64,000 nt of DNA from Geomonas anaerohicana (GCF_016458305.1 NZ_JAEMHL010000003.1:434001-498000), one strand, 5' to 3'; counted from the stretch's first letter, positions 1 through 9,241 are shown. A program made the numbers and translations. The notes: generated by a model not told the origin, from the sequence alone.

Positions 1-42
1 CGGGGGGTGGGTGAAGCGGCAATGTGCGGATATGATGGCACC

Positions 43-85
43 TTCCCCCACCCCCTAACCCCCTCCCGCAAGGGGAGGGGGGACC
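43..85. repeat. G/C-block intergenic repeat, copy 1
   Basis: C-rich blocks followed by a CCCTCCCGC/AAGGGGAGGG-type hairpin, just upstream of the first gene. It resembles the other intergenic C-block/G-block repeats in this window (5790, 10973, 20566, 27488, 62660). No coding potential was seen in bases 1-133. Confidence 0.6.
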
Positions 86-133
86 AGGGCAATCCTTCAG
101 GTAATTCACCAATGAAGCAAATGAAAGGGTGAG

Positions 134-790
134 ATGGACCGATCTTCCAAGAACCGACTGACCGAGCACATGCTGCCGCACTTTGCGGGCGACACTCTCT
201 TTGACCGTATTGCCCGCGCTGTCTGCCGGGCCGGTTGCCTGCCGCGCAAGGAACTGTACGAGGCCTGGGAGGTGGCGCGACGGGTGCACCGGCGCTTTCG
301 CGGAGGCCGGGTGGTGGACCTTGCCGCCGGGCATGGGTTGCTGGCCCAGGTGCTGCTCATCCTGGATCGCGAGTTGCGTGAGGGGATCGGCGTCGATCTG
401 CGCGTTCCGCCCAGTGCCGCGCGCCTTGCCTCCGAGATCCGCACCGATTGGTCCGCAGCGTCGGAGCGGTTCACGCTCCTGAAGCAGGACCTTAACCTGG
501 TCCAACTGCGCCCGGACGACATCGTCGTTTCCGCCCACGCCTGCGGCTCCCTTACCGATCTCGTCCTGGCAAAGGCCGCGGCCGCCCGCTGCCGGGTAGC
601 GGTGCTGCCGTGCTGCCATGACCTGCACAGTTGCGACGACGGCGGACTCACCGGCTGGCTGGATGGTCCCCTCGCTGTCGACGTCACCCGGGCCGCTTGG
701 CTGCGCTCCCAGGGGTATCGGGTCTACACCCAGACCATCCCGTCCGACATCACGCCGAAGAACCGCCTTTTGATGGGCGAGCCGCTCTAG
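134..790 (+). CDS. SAM-dependent methyltransferase-like protein
   Basis: 218 residues. A glycine-rich SAM-binding motif I is visible around residues 60-70 (VVDLAAGHGLLAQ), followed by an acidic strand end (GIGVDLR) and a later VLPCCHD motif. This pattern occurs in METTL25/RRNAD1-like methyltransferase domains, so a methyltransferase fold is likely, but the substrate cannot be read from sequence. The ATG at 134 has a purine-rich GAAAGGGTGAG just upstream. Its stop codon overlaps the stop of the convergent gene at 787 through a CTAG. No partner gene suggests a pathway. Confidence 0.7.
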   Translation: MDRSSKNRLTEHMLPHFAGDTLFDRIARAVCRAGCLPRKELYEAWEVARRVHRRFRGGRVVDLAAGHGLLAQVLLILDRELREGIGVDLRVPPSAARLASEIRTDWSAASERFTLLKQDLNLVQLRPDDIVVSAHACGSLTDLVLAKAAAARCRVAVLPCCHDLHSCDDGGLTGWLDGPLAVDVTRAAWLRSQGYRVYTQTIPSDITPKNRLLMGEPL

Positions 791-1119
791 AAGATCGCGT
801 TCAGAAGGAAGTTGACCACCGACAGCACCAGGCTGAACAAGAGCGCCCATAGGAAACTGCCCACGGAGAAGCCGCTCACCAGCGCGCTGGTCAGCATGAT
901 GAGCAGGGCGTTGATCACGAAAGTGAGCAGCCCCAGGGTCAGGATGTTAAGCGGCAGGGTGAGCAGCATCAGCACCGGCCTGATGAAGGTATTGATGAGG
1001 CCGAGCACCAGTGCCGTGATCAGCGCTGCGCCGAAACCCGATAAACGTACCCCCGGCAAGAGATATGCGGTGATGACGATCGCCACCGCGTGTACCAGCC
1101 ACTTCACAATGAATCCCAC
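787..1119 (-). CDS. Phage-holin-4-2-like small membrane protein
   Basis: 110 residues, almost entirely hydrophobic, with about four membrane segments (roughly residues 5-22, 28-48, 54-78, 85-108) and the NTFIRPVL and LTLPLNILTLGL motifs of the widespread bacterial family annotated as 'phage holin family 4, superfamily II'. Despite the name, members are usually ordinary chromosomal inner-membrane proteins of unknown role, and no phage genes lie nearby. It converges on the methyltransferase-like gene and overlaps it by four bases at the stop codons. Confidence 0.8.
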   Translation of the reverse strand: MGFIVKWLVHAVAIVITAYLLPGVRLSGFGAALITALVLGLINTFIRPVLMLLTLPLNILTLGLLTFVINALLIMLTSALVSGFSVGSFLWALLFSLVLSVVNFLLNAIF

Positions 1120-1394
1120 GTTGAACCTCCTTGGTTTCCAGCAAAAAAAACAACCCGCACATTATACCTGATTCTCTTCCGTGACAAAGCTCTGTTTAAT
1201 GCCTCCGGCAGCGGTGGGCAGGGCTTCGTTTTGAGCTGTTGTTTCGGCTCCTCAAAACGATGTTCAACCAGACAGTAAACACCTGCTCGACACCCCCTCT
1301 CAAAAGCATTAAAGGTGGTTTGTGATTGGTGGTGGCAGTATTGTAACTCCGCATAAATATTGATTATAGCGATTAAGTTGCTCCTATAAAGCAG
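1120..1394. other. Intergenic region with hairpin
   Basis: No gene seen. It contains a perfect 9-bp inverted repeat CGTTTTGAG (1227-1235) / CTCAAAACG (1251-1259). The last 100 bases are AT-rich and lead into the iorAB promoter. Confidence 0.5.
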
Positions 1395-1424
1395 TTGACA
1401 GCGCTGCCAATACTCGGGTATATT
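1395..1424 (+). promoter_or_regulatory. Sigma-70-type promoter of iorAB
   Basis: TTGACA at 1395-1400, an 18-base spacer, then TATATT at 1419-1424. The -35 is perfect and the -10 is close to consensus. Expected start is near 1431, leaving a leader of about 75 bases before iorA. Confidence 0.7.
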
Positions 1425-1451
1425 TCGCCGACTCTCACATTAAACAGCAAG

Positions 1452-1482
1452 GGGGACAGGCACCTGGCGGAGCCAGTCCCCT
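1452..1482 (+). promoter_or_regulatory. Leader hairpin upstream of iorA
   Basis: GGGGA (1452-1456) can pair with TCCCC (1477-1481), and inside it CTGGC (1464-1468) pairs with GCCAG (1472-1476). The stem-loop lies between the predicted start of transcription and the GAGGA ribosome-binding site. It has no U-tract, so it is not a simple terminator. Role unknown. Confidence 0.45.
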
Positions 1483-1505
1483 GGACTAAAGAGGACACGT
1501 AACCC

Positions 1506-3260
1506 ATGAAGGAAATACTTTCCGGCAACGAAGCCATTGCCAGAGGCGCATACGAGGCAGGGGTGAAAGTTGCCTGTGCCTATCCCGGCACCCCTTCCAC
1601 GGAGATCCTGGAAAACACCGTCCGCTACAGGGAGATCGACTCCTCCTGGGCCACCAACGAAAAGGTAGCCCTTGAAGTCGGCATCGGTGCCTCTTTCGTC
1701 GGCGCCAGGGCCCTGGTCACCATGAAACATGTCGGCGTCAACGTTGCCGCCGATCCCTTGTTCACGCTCTCCTACACCGGCGTGAACGGCGGCCTGGTGC
1801 TGGTCTGCGCTGACGACCCGGAACTGCACTCTTCCCAGAACGAGCAGGACAGCCGCAACTACGCCAAGTTCGCCAAGGTGCCCATGCTCGAGCCCGGCGA
1901 TTCGCAGGAGTGCCTGGAGTTCACCAAGCTGGCCTACGAGATCTCCGAGAAGTACGACACCCCGGTCCTGCTGCGCACGACGACCCGCATCTCGCACAGC
2001 AAGTCGGTGGTAAACCTGGGCGAGCGCACCGATCTGGTCCGCGAGGCGAAGATCGAGAAGAACGCCGCCAAGTTCGTCATGCTGCCCGGTAACGCGCGCG
2101 TGCGCCACGTCGTGGTCGAGGACCGCACCGTGCAACTCTCCAAGGACGGCTGCAGCATGCCCATCAACCGCGTCGAGATGCGTGACGCGAAGGTCGGCGT
2201 GATCACCGCCGGTATCGCTTACCAGCACGTGCGCGAGGCGCTACCCGAGGCTTCGGTGTTGAAACTGGGCATGGTGCACCCGCTTCCCTTCGACCTGATC
2301 CGCGAATTTGCCGCCAAGGTGGAAAAGCTTTACGTGGTCGAGGAGCTGGATCCGTTCATCGAGGAACAGGTGAAAGCGATCGGCATTCCGGTCATCGGCA
2401 AGGAGATCATCTCGATCTGTGGGGAGCTCACCCCGGGACGGGTCAGGAAGGCCTTCGGTCTTCCCGAGAATGCCCAGGCTACCGTCGGGAAACTCCCGGG
2501 GCGCCCCCCCAACATGTGCCCGGGCTGCCCGCACCGCGGCGTCTTCTACACCCTGAACCAGCTGAAAGCCTATGTATCCGGCGACATCGGCTGCTATACC
2601 CTGGGCTTCATGCCGCCGCTGTCCGCCATGGACACCTGCGTCTGCATGGGCGCCTCCATCGGCATGGCTACCGGCGCGGTCAAGGTGCTCTCCCCGGAGG
2701 AGAGGAAGAAAGTGGTCGCGGTTATCGGCGACTCCACCTTCCTGCACACCGGCATCAACGGGCTGATGGACATGGTCTACAACAAGGGTGCGGCGACCGT
2801 CATCATCCTGGACAACAGGATCACCGCCATGACCGGCCGCCAGGAAAACCCTGGCTCGGGGCACACCCTGATGGACGATCCCACCAATGCCGTCGACTTC
2901 GAGCTTTTGTGCAAGGCGATCGGCGTCAAGAACGTGCGTACCATCAACCCGCTCGACCTGGACGAGTGCAAGAAGGTGATCTCCGAAGAGATGGAGCGTC
3001 CCGAGACTTCCGTCATCATCACCGACAAGCCCTGCGTCCTCATCAAGCGGGAAGGTATCTTCAAGGCGGGCGCGCCGCTGCAGGTGGTTGACGAGTCCTG
3101 CACCGGCTGCCGTGCCTGCCTCAAGATCGGCTGCCCCGCCATCGAGTGGGTCCCGGCCAGCGGCAAGAAGGGCAAAGCACATATCGATCCGCTGTTATGC
3201 AACGGTTGCGACGTCTGCAGCCAGCTGTGCAAGTTCTCTGCGATCCAGGAGGCAAAATGA
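1506..3260 (+). CDS. iorA: Indolepyruvate ferredoxin oxidoreductase, alpha subunit
   Basis: 584 residues, full length for IorA. The enzyme oxidatively decarboxylates aryl pyruvates (indolepyruvate, phenylpyruvate, hydroxyphenylpyruvate) to aryl-acetyl-CoA and reduces ferredoxin. Visible parts in order: an N-terminal pyrimidine-binding thiamine-diphosphate domain (AYPGTPSTEI near residue 25), a central domain, a C-terminal ThDP-binding domain (GDIGCYTLG near 360; GDSTFLHTGINGLMD near 410), and a ferredoxin-like tail with two CxxCxxxxCP-type [4Fe-4S] motifs (from about residue 535). The stop overlaps the iorB start by ATGA, so the subunits are translationally coupled. Downstream arylacetate-CoA ligases and an ACT protein support a role in aromatic amino acid oxidation. 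Confidence 0.95.
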   Translation: MKEILSGNEAIARGAYEAGVKVACAYPGTPSTEILENTVRYREIDSSWATNEKVALEVGIGASFVGARALVTMKHVGVNVAADPLFTLSYTGVNGGLVLVCADDPELHSSQNEQDSRNYAKFAKVPMLEPGDSQECLEFTKLAYEISEKYDTPVLLRTTTRISHSKSVVNLGERTDLVREAKIEKNAAKFVMLPGNARVRHVVVEDRTVQLSKDGCSMPINRVEMRDAKVGVITAGIAYQHVREALPEASVLKLGMVHPLPFDLIREFAAKVEKLYVVEELDPFIEEQVKAIGIPVIGKEIISICGELTPGRVRKAFGLPENAQATVGKLPGRPPNMCPGCPHRGVFYTLNQLKAYVSGDIGCYTLGFMPPLSAMDTCVCMGASIGMATGAVKVLSPEERKKVVAVIGDSTFLHTGINGLMDMVYNKGAATVIILDNRITAMTGRQENPGSGHTLMDDPTNAVDFELLCKAIGVKNVRTINPLDLDECKKVISEEMERPETSVIITDKPCVLIKREGIFKAGAPLQVVDESCTGCRACLKIGCPAIEWVPASGKKGKAHIDPLLCNGCDVCSQLCKFSAIQEAK

Positions 3261-3838
3261 GCGACAAGGTAACCAACATAGTCCTGGTAGGCGTGGGTGG
3301 CCAGGGCATTCTGCTCGCCGCCGAGATCCTTTCCGAGACCTTCATGCTGGCGGGCTTCGACGTCAAGAAGAGCGAGATCCACGGCATGTCTCAGCGCGGC
3401 GGCTCCGTCGTGTCCCACGTCCGTTATGGCAAGGAAGTCTTTTCTCCCATGGTTCCCGAAGGGGAGGGTGACATCCTGTTCGGCTTCGAGCTGATGGAGA
3501 GCTATCGCTACCTGTCGCTTTTGAAGCCCGGGGGCACCGTCGTGGTGAACGACCTGTGCATCGCGCCGCCGTCCGTCCTGGTCGGGCAGGAGGCGTATCC
3601 TGCTGACATGGCACTGAAGATCCAGGAGCTCTGCCCGGACTGCCTGCTGGTGGACGGCCAGAACCTCGCCATAGAGGCCGGCAACGCACGTGCCGCCAAC
3701 ACCGTGCTCTTGGGCGCCGTTTCCAAGCGTCTGGATATCGAGGAGAAGTACTGGATCGAGGCCATCGAAAAGATGGTGCCCAAGAAGGCGCTCGAGGTGA
3801 ACCTCAAGGCCTTCCAGATGGGGCGCGGGCTGAAGTAA
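3257..3838 (+). CDS. iorB: Indolepyruvate ferredoxin oxidoreductase, beta subunit
   Basis: 193 residues from the ATG at 3257, which overlaps the iorA stop as ATGA and follows an AGGAGG. Upstream in-frame ATGs lie inside iorA and are less likely. The sequence starts with the nucleotide-binding-like motif VLVGVGGQGILLAAEIL and contains the MSQRGGSVVSHVRYG signature of the gamma/IorB-type subunit of 2-oxoacid:ferredoxin oxidoreductases. It forms the IOR complex with IorA; cytoplasmic. Confidence 0.95.
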   Translation: MSDKVTNIVLVGVGGQGILLAAEILSETFMLAGFDVKKSEIHGMSQRGGSVVSHVRYGKEVFSPMVPEGEGDILFGFELMESYRYLSLLKPGGTVVVNDLCIAPPSVLVGQEAYPADMALKIQELCPDCLLVDGQNLAIEAGNARAANTVLLGAVSKRLDIEEKYWIEAIEKMVPKKALEVNLKAFQMGRGLK

Positions 3839-3867
3839 CACAGACCTGAAGTCAAAAACATATTTGT

Positions 3868-3965
3868 AACGCAAAGACGCAAAGACGCTAAGGCTGACAA
3901 AGGCAAAAGATTTTGGGTTTAAACCAGTTTTCCCGGGTTTCTTTGCGCCTTTGCGGCTTTGCGTT
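3868..3965. repeat. Long inverted repeat between iorB and the CoA ligase
   Basis: The left arm AACGCAAAGACGCAAAGACG (3868-3887) and right arm ending CTTTGCGGCTTTGCGTT (3949-3965) are imperfect inverted copies of a CGCAAAG tandem motif, separated by about 60 bases. Transcribed, it would form a long hairpin between iorB and paaK. Similar CGCAAAGACGCAAAG intergenic repeats are known from many bacterial genomes. Confidence 0.7.
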
Positions 3966-4014
3966 AAATACGCCTTTAGGCCTCTGCTGTCGTATTTGAG
4001 TTAAGGAGTCAGTC

Positions 4015-5319
4015 ATGTTTTTCAACGAGGAATTCGAGACACTGCCGAGGGAGGCGCTGGAGGCGCTGCAGCTCAAGAGGCTGAAGGCGATGGTGGCCCG
4101 GGTAGAAAAAAGCGTTCCCTTCTACAAGGAGGCGCTCGCCAAGGCCGGTGTCACTTCCGATTCCATCAAGACGCTCGCGGACCTGCAGCGACTCCCGTTC
4201 ACCTACAAGCAGGACATGCGGGACTCCTACCCGTACAACCTGTTCGCAGTGCCCATGGAGGACATCGTCCGCATCCACGCCTCCTCCGGTACCACCGGCA
4301 AGCCGACCGTGGTCGGCTACACCAAAAAGGACATCGAGACCTGGAGCGAACTGATGGCGCGCTCCTTCGTCGCGGCCGGGGTGCACAGGGGCGACATCAT
4401 CCACAACTCCTACGGCTACGGCCTCTTCACCGGCGGCCTGGGCGCGCACTACGGCGCCGAGCGGCTGGGGGCCTCGGTCATCCCGATGTCCGGCGGCAAC
4501 ACCAAGAAGCAGATCATGATCATGCAGGACTTCGGCTCCACCGTGCTCACCTGCACCCCGTCCTACTCGCTGTTCATGGCCGAGGCCGCCAAGGAGGAGG
4601 GGATCGACTTCCGCGACCTGAAGCTGCGCGTCGGCATCTTCGGCGCCGAGCCCTGGTCCGAGGAGATGCGCCGCGACATCGAGGCCAAGCTGAACCTCTC
4701 CGCCGTCGACATCTACGGTCTCTCGGAAATCATGGGGCCGGGCGTCGCCATCGAGTGCTGCGAGGCGAAGAAAGGGCTCCACGTCTGGGAGGACCACTTC
4801 ATCCCCGAGATCATCAACCCCGAGACCTGCGAGGTGCTAGGGGAGGGGCAGATGGGTGAGCTGGTCATCACCACCATCACGAAGGAAGGGATCCCGCTCA
4901 TCCGTTACCGGACCCGCGACATCACCTCCATCACCTACGAGCCGTGCGCCTGCGGCAGGACCCACGCCCGCATCGCCCGCATGAGCGGCAGAAGCGACGA
5001 CATGCTCATCATCCGCGGCGTCAACGTGTTCCCGTCCCAGATCGAGGCGATCCTCATGGGGGTCGAGGGGGTCGAACCGCACTACGTGCTCATCGTGGAA
5101 AGAAGGGACAACCTCGACACGCTCGAGGTCCAGGTCGAGGTGGGCGAGAACATCTTCTCGGACGAGATCAAGCACCTCCAGGCGCTGTCGGTCAAGATCG
5201 AGAAGCAGATCAAGGAGATGCTGGGCGTCACCTGCCGCGTGAGACTGGTGGAACCCAAGAGCATCACCCGCAGCGAAGGGAAGGCGAAGCGCGTCATCGA
5301 CAACAGGAACAAGGCCTAA
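4015..5319 (+). CDS. paaK: Phenylacetate-CoA ligase (AMP-forming), first copy
   Basis: 434 residues, the usual PaaK length. It activates phenylacetate or a related arylacetate with ATP and CoA. ANL-superfamily motifs are visible: the [14 protein letters not shown] phosphate loop near residue 90, [12 protein letters not shown] near 240, RYRTRD near 300, [20 protein letters not shown] near 325, and a C-terminal RSEGKAKRV with the conserved lysine. The ATG follows TAAGGAG. It lies between iorAB and an ACT-domain gene. With IOR making aryl-acetyl-CoA, the ligase may act on the same acids taken up from outside or recover hydrolysed ones. A paralogue lies at 11815. Confidence 0.93.
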   Translation: MFFNEEFETLPREALEALQLKRLKAMVARVEKSVPFYKEALAKAGVTSDSIKTLADLQRLPFTYKQDMRDSYPYNLFAVPMEDIVRIHASSGTTGKPTVVGYTKKDIETWSELMARSFVAAGVHRGDIIHNSYGYGLFTGGLGAHYGAERLGASVIPMSGGNTKKQIMIMQDFGSTVLTCTPSYSLFMAEAAKEEGIDFRDLKLRVGIFGAEPWSEEMRRDIEAKLNLSAVDIYGLSEIMGPGVAIECCEAKKGLHVWEDHFIPEIINPETCEVLGEGQMGELVITTITKEGIPLIRYRTRDITSITYEPCACGRTHARIARMSGRSDDMLIIRGVNVFPSQIEAILMGVEGVEPHYVLIVERRDNLDTLEVQVEVGENIFSDEIKHLQALSVKIEKQIKEMLGVTCRVRLVEPKSITRSEGKAKRVIDNRNKA

Positions 5320-5331
5320 GGAGGGAACGTC

Positions 5332-5763
5332 ATGCACGTAGAACAGATCTCCATTTTCATCGAAAACAAGTTCGGACGTCTGGCCGAGGTGACCCGCATC
5401 CTGGGCGATGCCGGGGTGAACATCCGCACCCTGTCCCTGGCGGACACCTCCGATTTCGGCATCCTGCGCCTGATCGTGAACGACACGGAAAAGGCGCGTA
5501 CCGTGCTCAAGGAGCGCGGCTTCACCGTTAGCAAAACCGAGGTGGTCGCGGTCGAGATCCCGGACCGTCCCGGCGGGCTCGCCGACATCCTGCAGGTGCT
5601 GGACGCCGACGGCATCAACGTCGAGTACATGTACGCCTTCGTGGAGCGCTGCGGCGAGAACGCGGTGATGATCTTCCGCTTCGACGAGACGGAGAAGGCC
5701 ATCAGCACCCTGACCGGCAAGAGCTTCAACGTGCTGCCGGGGGAGAGGCTGTACAGCATGTAG
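5332..5763 (+). CDS. Tandem ACT-domain protein
   Basis: 143 residues made of two ACT domains (about 1-70 and 71-143), with [21 protein letters not shown] in the first and the matching [26 protein letters not shown] in the second. Stand-alone ACT proteins next to paaK/ior genes are common in Geobacter-like and syntrophic bacteria and probably bind an amino acid as an allosteric sensor; the ligand is not known. It starts 12 bases after paaK behind AAGGAGGG, so it is in the same transcript. Confidence 0.88.
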   Translation: MHVEQISIFIENKFGRLAEVTRILGDAGVNIRTLSLADTSDFGILRLIVNDTEKARTVLKERGFTVSKTEVVAVEIPDRPGGLADILQVLDADGINVEYMYAFVERCGENAVMIFRFDETEKAISTLTGKSFNVLPGERLYSM

Positions 5764-5789
5764 TTTTTCCCGCGAGGGGAGGGCGGCCA

Positions 5790-5879
5790 GGCTCCCTCCC
5801 CCGGAGGGGGAGGGTTGAGGAGGGGGAACCTTCGCCTGATCTTACCCCCCTCCCGACCTCCCCCCTCCGGGGGGAGGAG
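5790..5879. repeat. G/C-block intergenic repeat, paired copy
   Basis: Two inverted halves: a CCCTCCCCCGGAGGGGGAGGG hairpin-type block on the left and its counterpart on the right (CTCCCCCCTCCGG then GGGGAGGAG), with about 30 bases between. The two halves form a long imperfect inverted repeat, as in BIME/REP-type elements. It may end the upstream transcript. Confidence 0.7.
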
Positions 5880-5910
5880 TGTGCAATCGCAGGTACATAC
5901 GGTGCCTGTA

Positions 5911-5928
5911 GGCGAATAACCATTCGCC
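5911..5928. repeat. Palindromic GGCGAAT element, copy 1
   Basis: GGCGAAT-AACC-ATTCGCC. It belongs to the same family as palindromes at 45039, 57397 and 57466. Confidence 0.6.
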
Positions 5929-6019
5929 CGGCACCGGTGCCCTACCTGAACCGTTTCTTCAACGGCTGTCGTACAACCTGTTCATATTTGATGTGTTTTA
6001 CCAAAGAGGGGGGCAACAG

Positions 6020-7162
6020 ATGAGAAAGATGTTCGCTGTAATCGGTATCACCATGCTGCTTCTGTGCAGTGCCAGCGCGGCCCTCGCCGCGGCTCCGATC
6101 AAGATCGGGGGACTCTTCGCCGTTACCGGTCCTGCTTCCTTCCTTGGCGAACCTGAAAAGAACACCCTTGAGCTGCTGGTCAAAGAGGCCAACGCCAAAG
6201 GGGGCATCAACGGCTCCAAGATCGAGCTCTTCATCTACGACACCGGCGGGGACGCCACCAAGGCGGTGCAGCTCGCCAACAAGCTGATCAAGAACGACAA
6301 GGTTGTCGCCATCATCGGACCGAGCACCACCGGCGAATCGATGGCCGTCATCCCGGTCGCCGAGAAGGAGCAGATCCCGCTCATTTCCTGCGCTGCCGGC
6401 ATCAAGATCACCGATCCCGTTAAGAAATGGGTTTTCAAGACCCCGGCCAACGACCACGTTGCTGCCGAGAAGATCCTGATCCAGGCCGAGAAACTGAAAC
6501 AGAAGAACATCGCCCTGATCACCGTTTCCGACTCCTTCGGCTCCTCCGGTCGGGAACAGTTGAAGCAGATGGCCGCCAAGCGCGGCTTCAAGATCGTGGC
6601 TGACGAGGTCTACTCGCCCAAAGACACCGACATGACCCCGCAGCTCACCAAGATCAAGGCTGCCAAGCCGGACGCCATCATCTGCTGGGGCACCAATCCC
6701 GGCCCGGCCATCATCACCCGCAACATCCAGCAGCTCGGCATGAAGACCCAGGTCTACCAGAGCCACGGCGTCGCTTCCAAGAAATACATCGAGCTCGCTA
6801 CCGCCCAGGCCGCCGAGGGGATCATGCTTCCGGCCGGCAAGCTGGCCGTGTTCGACCTGCTGAAGCCCAGCGACCCGCAGGCGAAACTCTTGAAGGATTA
6901 CAACACCGACTACAAGAAGAGCTACGGCGTCGAGGCTTCCACCTTCGGCGGCTATGCCTATGACGGCTTCCAGTTGGTTGCCGCGGCCATCAAGAAAGGG
7001 GCTGCCACCCCGGCCCAGATCCGCGACGGCATTGAGAAAAACGGCCGCATGGTCGGCGTGTCCGGCATCTTCAAGATGACGCCCACCGACCACAACGGCC
7101 TCGACTTGGGCGCTTTCGAGATGGTCCGCATCGTCAAGGGCGACTGGGTCATCGTTAAATAA
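6020..7162 (+). CDS. livK: Branched-chain-type amino acid ABC transporter, periplasmic binding protein 1
   Basis: 380 residues from the ATG at 6020, which follows AGAGGGGGG and gives a clean signal peptide (residues 1-24, cleavage after ALA). An in-frame ATG 27 bases upstream lacks these. The mature part begins APIKIGGLFAVTGPASFLGEPEKNT, the type I periplasmic-binding fold of the Leu/Ile/Val family. Ligand is unproven; next to IOR and arylacetate-CoA ligases it could bind aromatic amino acids or aryl acids rather than only branched-chain ones. A close paralogue follows directly. Confidence 0.88.
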   Translation: MRKMFAVIGITMLLLCSASAALAAAPIKIGGLFAVTGPASFLGEPEKNTLELLVKEANAKGGINGSKIELFIYDTGGDATKAVQLANKLIKNDKVVAIIGPSTTGESMAVIPVAEKEQIPLISCAAGIKITDPVKKWVFKTPANDHVAAEKILIQAEKLKQKNIALITVSDSFGSSGREQLKQMAAKRGFKIVADEVYSPKDTDMTPQLTKIKAAKPDAIICWGTNPGPAIITRNIQQLGMKTQVYQSHGVASKKYIELATAQAAEGIMLPAGKLAVFDLLKPSDPQAKLLKDYNTDYKKSYGVEASTFGGYAYDGFQLVAAAIKKGAATPAQIRDGIEKNGRMVGVSGIFKMTPTDHNGLDLGAFEMVRIVKGDWVIVK

Positions 7163-7203
7163 CGACCGGCGGCAGGAGTGCCGCTCAAAAGGAGAGGGAA
7201 ATC

Positions 7204-8343
7204 GTGAAAAAACTTGTCTCGACTGCTTTTGCTTCGTTTGCATTGTTCTGCCTGTCCACCGCTGCACTGGCAGCCCAGCCCATCAAAATCGGCGCGCTCT
7301 TCGCCGTGACCGGCCCCGCTTCGTTCCTTGGCGAGCCAGAGCGCAACACGGCGCAGATGGTGGTCGACGAGATCAACAAGGCCGGCGGCGTCAAGGGGCG
7401 CAAGCTGGAACTGATCACCTACGACACCGGCGGGGACGCCACCAAGGCCGTCCAGCTCGCCAATAAGCTGGTCAAGAACGACCAGGTCGTCGCCATCATC
7501 GGCCCCAGCACCACCGGGGACAGCATGGCGATCATCCCGATCGTCGAGAAGGCCCAGGTGCCGCTCATCTCCTGCGCTGCCGGCAGCAAGATCACCGAGC
7601 CGGTGAAGAAGTGGGTCTTCAAGACCGCCCAGAACGACGGGCTGGCCGTGGCCAAGATCTACGAACAGCTGAAGAAAGAGAAGAAGACCAAGGTGGCCAT
7701 CCTGACTGTCTCCGACGGCTTCGGCGCCTCCGGGCGCGAGCAGTTGAAGGCGCAGGCGGCCCACTACGGTATCCAGATCCTGTCCGACGACACCTACGGC
7801 CCGAAAGACACCGACATGACTGCACAGCTGGCCAAGATCCGCGGCTCGCAGGCCCAGGCCCTCATCTGCTGGGGCACCAACCCGGGTCCGGCCGTCATCG
7901 CCAGAAACGCCAAGCAGCTCGGCCTCTCCATCCCGGTCTACATGAGCCACGGCGTATCCTCCAAGAAGTTCATCGAACTGGCCGGCGATGCCGCCGAAGG
8001 GATCCGTCTGCCGTCCGGCAAGGTGCTGGTTGCCGACCTGCTGCCTAAAAACGACAAGCAGAGGGCTTCGCTGCTCGCCTTCATCAAGGATTACCAGAAC
8101 CACTTCAAGGCCGAGGGCGACCACTTCGGCGGTCACGCCTGGGATGCGGTGATGCTGCTGAAAGGCGCCATCGAGAGGGGAGGGGACACCCCTGCCGGCA
8201 TCCGCAACGCCCTGGAAGCTACCCGCAACTTCCCGGGCATCGGCGGCGTGTTCAGCTACTCCGCCAAAGACCACGCCGGTCTGACCAAGGACGCCTTCAC
8301 CCTGGTCGAAGTGCGCAAAAAAGACTGGGTGCTGGTCAAGTAG
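7204..8343 (+). CDS. livK: Branched-chain-type amino acid ABC transporter, periplasmic binding protein 2
   Basis: 379 residues. Signal peptide at about 1-23 (ALA cleavage), then QPIKIGALFAVTGPASFLGEPERNT, nearly the same opening as the gene upstream, and many shared blocks (IIGPSTTG, ICWGTNPGPA, YQSHGV/YMSHGV). The pair is clearly a tandem duplication that has diverged, probably giving the one permease below two ligand specificities. The start follows AAAAGGAGAGG and lies 41 bases after the first copy. Confidence 0.88.
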   Translation: MKKLVSTAFASFALFCLSTAALAAQPIKIGALFAVTGPASFLGEPERNTAQMVVDEINKAGGVKGRKLELITYDTGGDATKAVQLANKLVKNDQVVAIIGPSTTGDSMAIIPIVEKAQVPLISCAAGSKITEPVKKWVFKTAQNDGLAVAKIYEQLKKEKKTKVAILTVSDGFGASGREQLKAQAAHYGIQILSDDTYGPKDTDMTAQLAKIRGSQAQALICWGTNPGPAVIARNAKQLGLSIPVYMSHGVSSKKFIELAGDAAEGIRLPSGKVLVADLLPKNDKQRASLLAFIKDYQNHFKAEGDHFGGHAWDAVMLLKGAIERGGDTPAGIRNALEATRNFPGIGGVFSYSAKDHAGLTKDAFTLVEVRKKDWVLVK

Positions 8344-8356
8344 GTAAAGAGGATTC

Positions 8357-9241
8357 ATGGAGCTTTTAAACCAGGTAACGCAGTTCGTCATATCGGGGCT
8401 CGCCACAGGTTCCATCTACGCCCTGATTGGCCTCAGCTTCGCCATCATCTTCAATTCGACAGGGATCATCAACTTCGCCCAGGGTGAGTTCGTCATGCTG
8501 GGCGGGGTGTTGACCATCTTTTCGCTGAACGTGCTGCATCTGCCGCTAATAGCTGCCATTCTGGTCGCGGTAGCGGTAACCACCGTAATCGGCCTTGTTT
8601 TCGAGCGGCTGGCCATCCGGCCGCTCAAAAACGCCACCCCGCTCATGCTCATCATCATCACCATCGGCGCCAGCATCCTGATCCGCGGCCTGGTGATGCT
8701 CCTGTGGGGCAAGGACACCCAGGCGCTGCCGGCCTTCTCCGGGACCGACCCCATCAGCGTGGCCGGCGCCACTCTGTTGCCGCAGCACCTCTGGATCTTC
8801 GGCGTCACCGTCCTGGTCATCATCGGCTGCAGGCTCTTCTTCAACCACACCATCAGCGGCAAGGCCATGCGCGCCTGCTCCTTCAACCGCCGCGCCGCCA
8901 ACCTGGTCGGCATCAGCGTCGGGCGCATGGTGCTCTTCTCCTTTGTCATTTCCGCTGCGGTCGGCGCGCTGGCCGGCGTGATCATCGCGCCGCTCACCAT
9001 GACCGCTTACGACGTCGGGGTCATGCTGGGGCTCAAGGGGTTCTGCGCCGCCATCATGGGGGGCATGGGGAGCGGTCTGGGCACCGTCCTGGGCGGCCTG
9101 ATCCTCGGCACCCTCGAGTCGCTGGGTGCCGGCCTCATCTCATCCGGTTACAAGGACGCCATCGCGTTTTTCATCCTGCTCCTGATCCTTTTCATCAGGC
9201 CGCAGGGGCTTTTCAAGAAGGGCGAAACAGAAAGGGTTTAA
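8357..9241 (+). CDS. livH: Branched-chain amino acid ABC transporter permease LivH
   Basis: 294 residues with about eight membrane segments and the LivH-type opening GLATGSIYALIGLSFAIIFNSTGIINFAQGEF. Inner-membrane permease; partners are LivM, LivG, LivF and the two binding proteins upstream. ATG 13 bases after the previous stop, behind AAAGAGGA. Confidence 0.93.
   Translation: MELLNQVTQFVISGLATGSIYALIGLSFAIIFNSTGIINFAQGEFVMLGGVLTIFSLNVLHLPLIAAILVAVAVTTVIGLVFERLAIRPLKNATPLMLIIITIGASILIRGLVMLLWGKDTQALPAFSGTDPISVAGATLLPQHLWIFGVTVLVIIGCRLFFNHTISGKAMRACSFNRRAANLVGISVGRMVLFSFVISAAVGALAGVIIAPLTMTAYDVGVMLGLKGFCAAIMGGMGSGLGTVLGGLILGTLESLGAGLISSGYKDAIAFFILLLILFIRPQGLFKKGETERV

Noticed and set aside
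787-1119. Holin-like gene as sign of a prophage
   Set aside because: The family name is misleading and no other phage gene is present.
3868-3890. GACGCAAAG as the core of a GEMM (cyclic dinucleotide) riboswitch
   Set aside because: The paired GGCAAACC element and P1 fold are missing; the motif is part of a CGCAAAG repeat.
5993-6019. Nine-residue earlier start for the first binding protein
   Set aside because: The shorter form has a proper ribosome site and a clean signal peptide.
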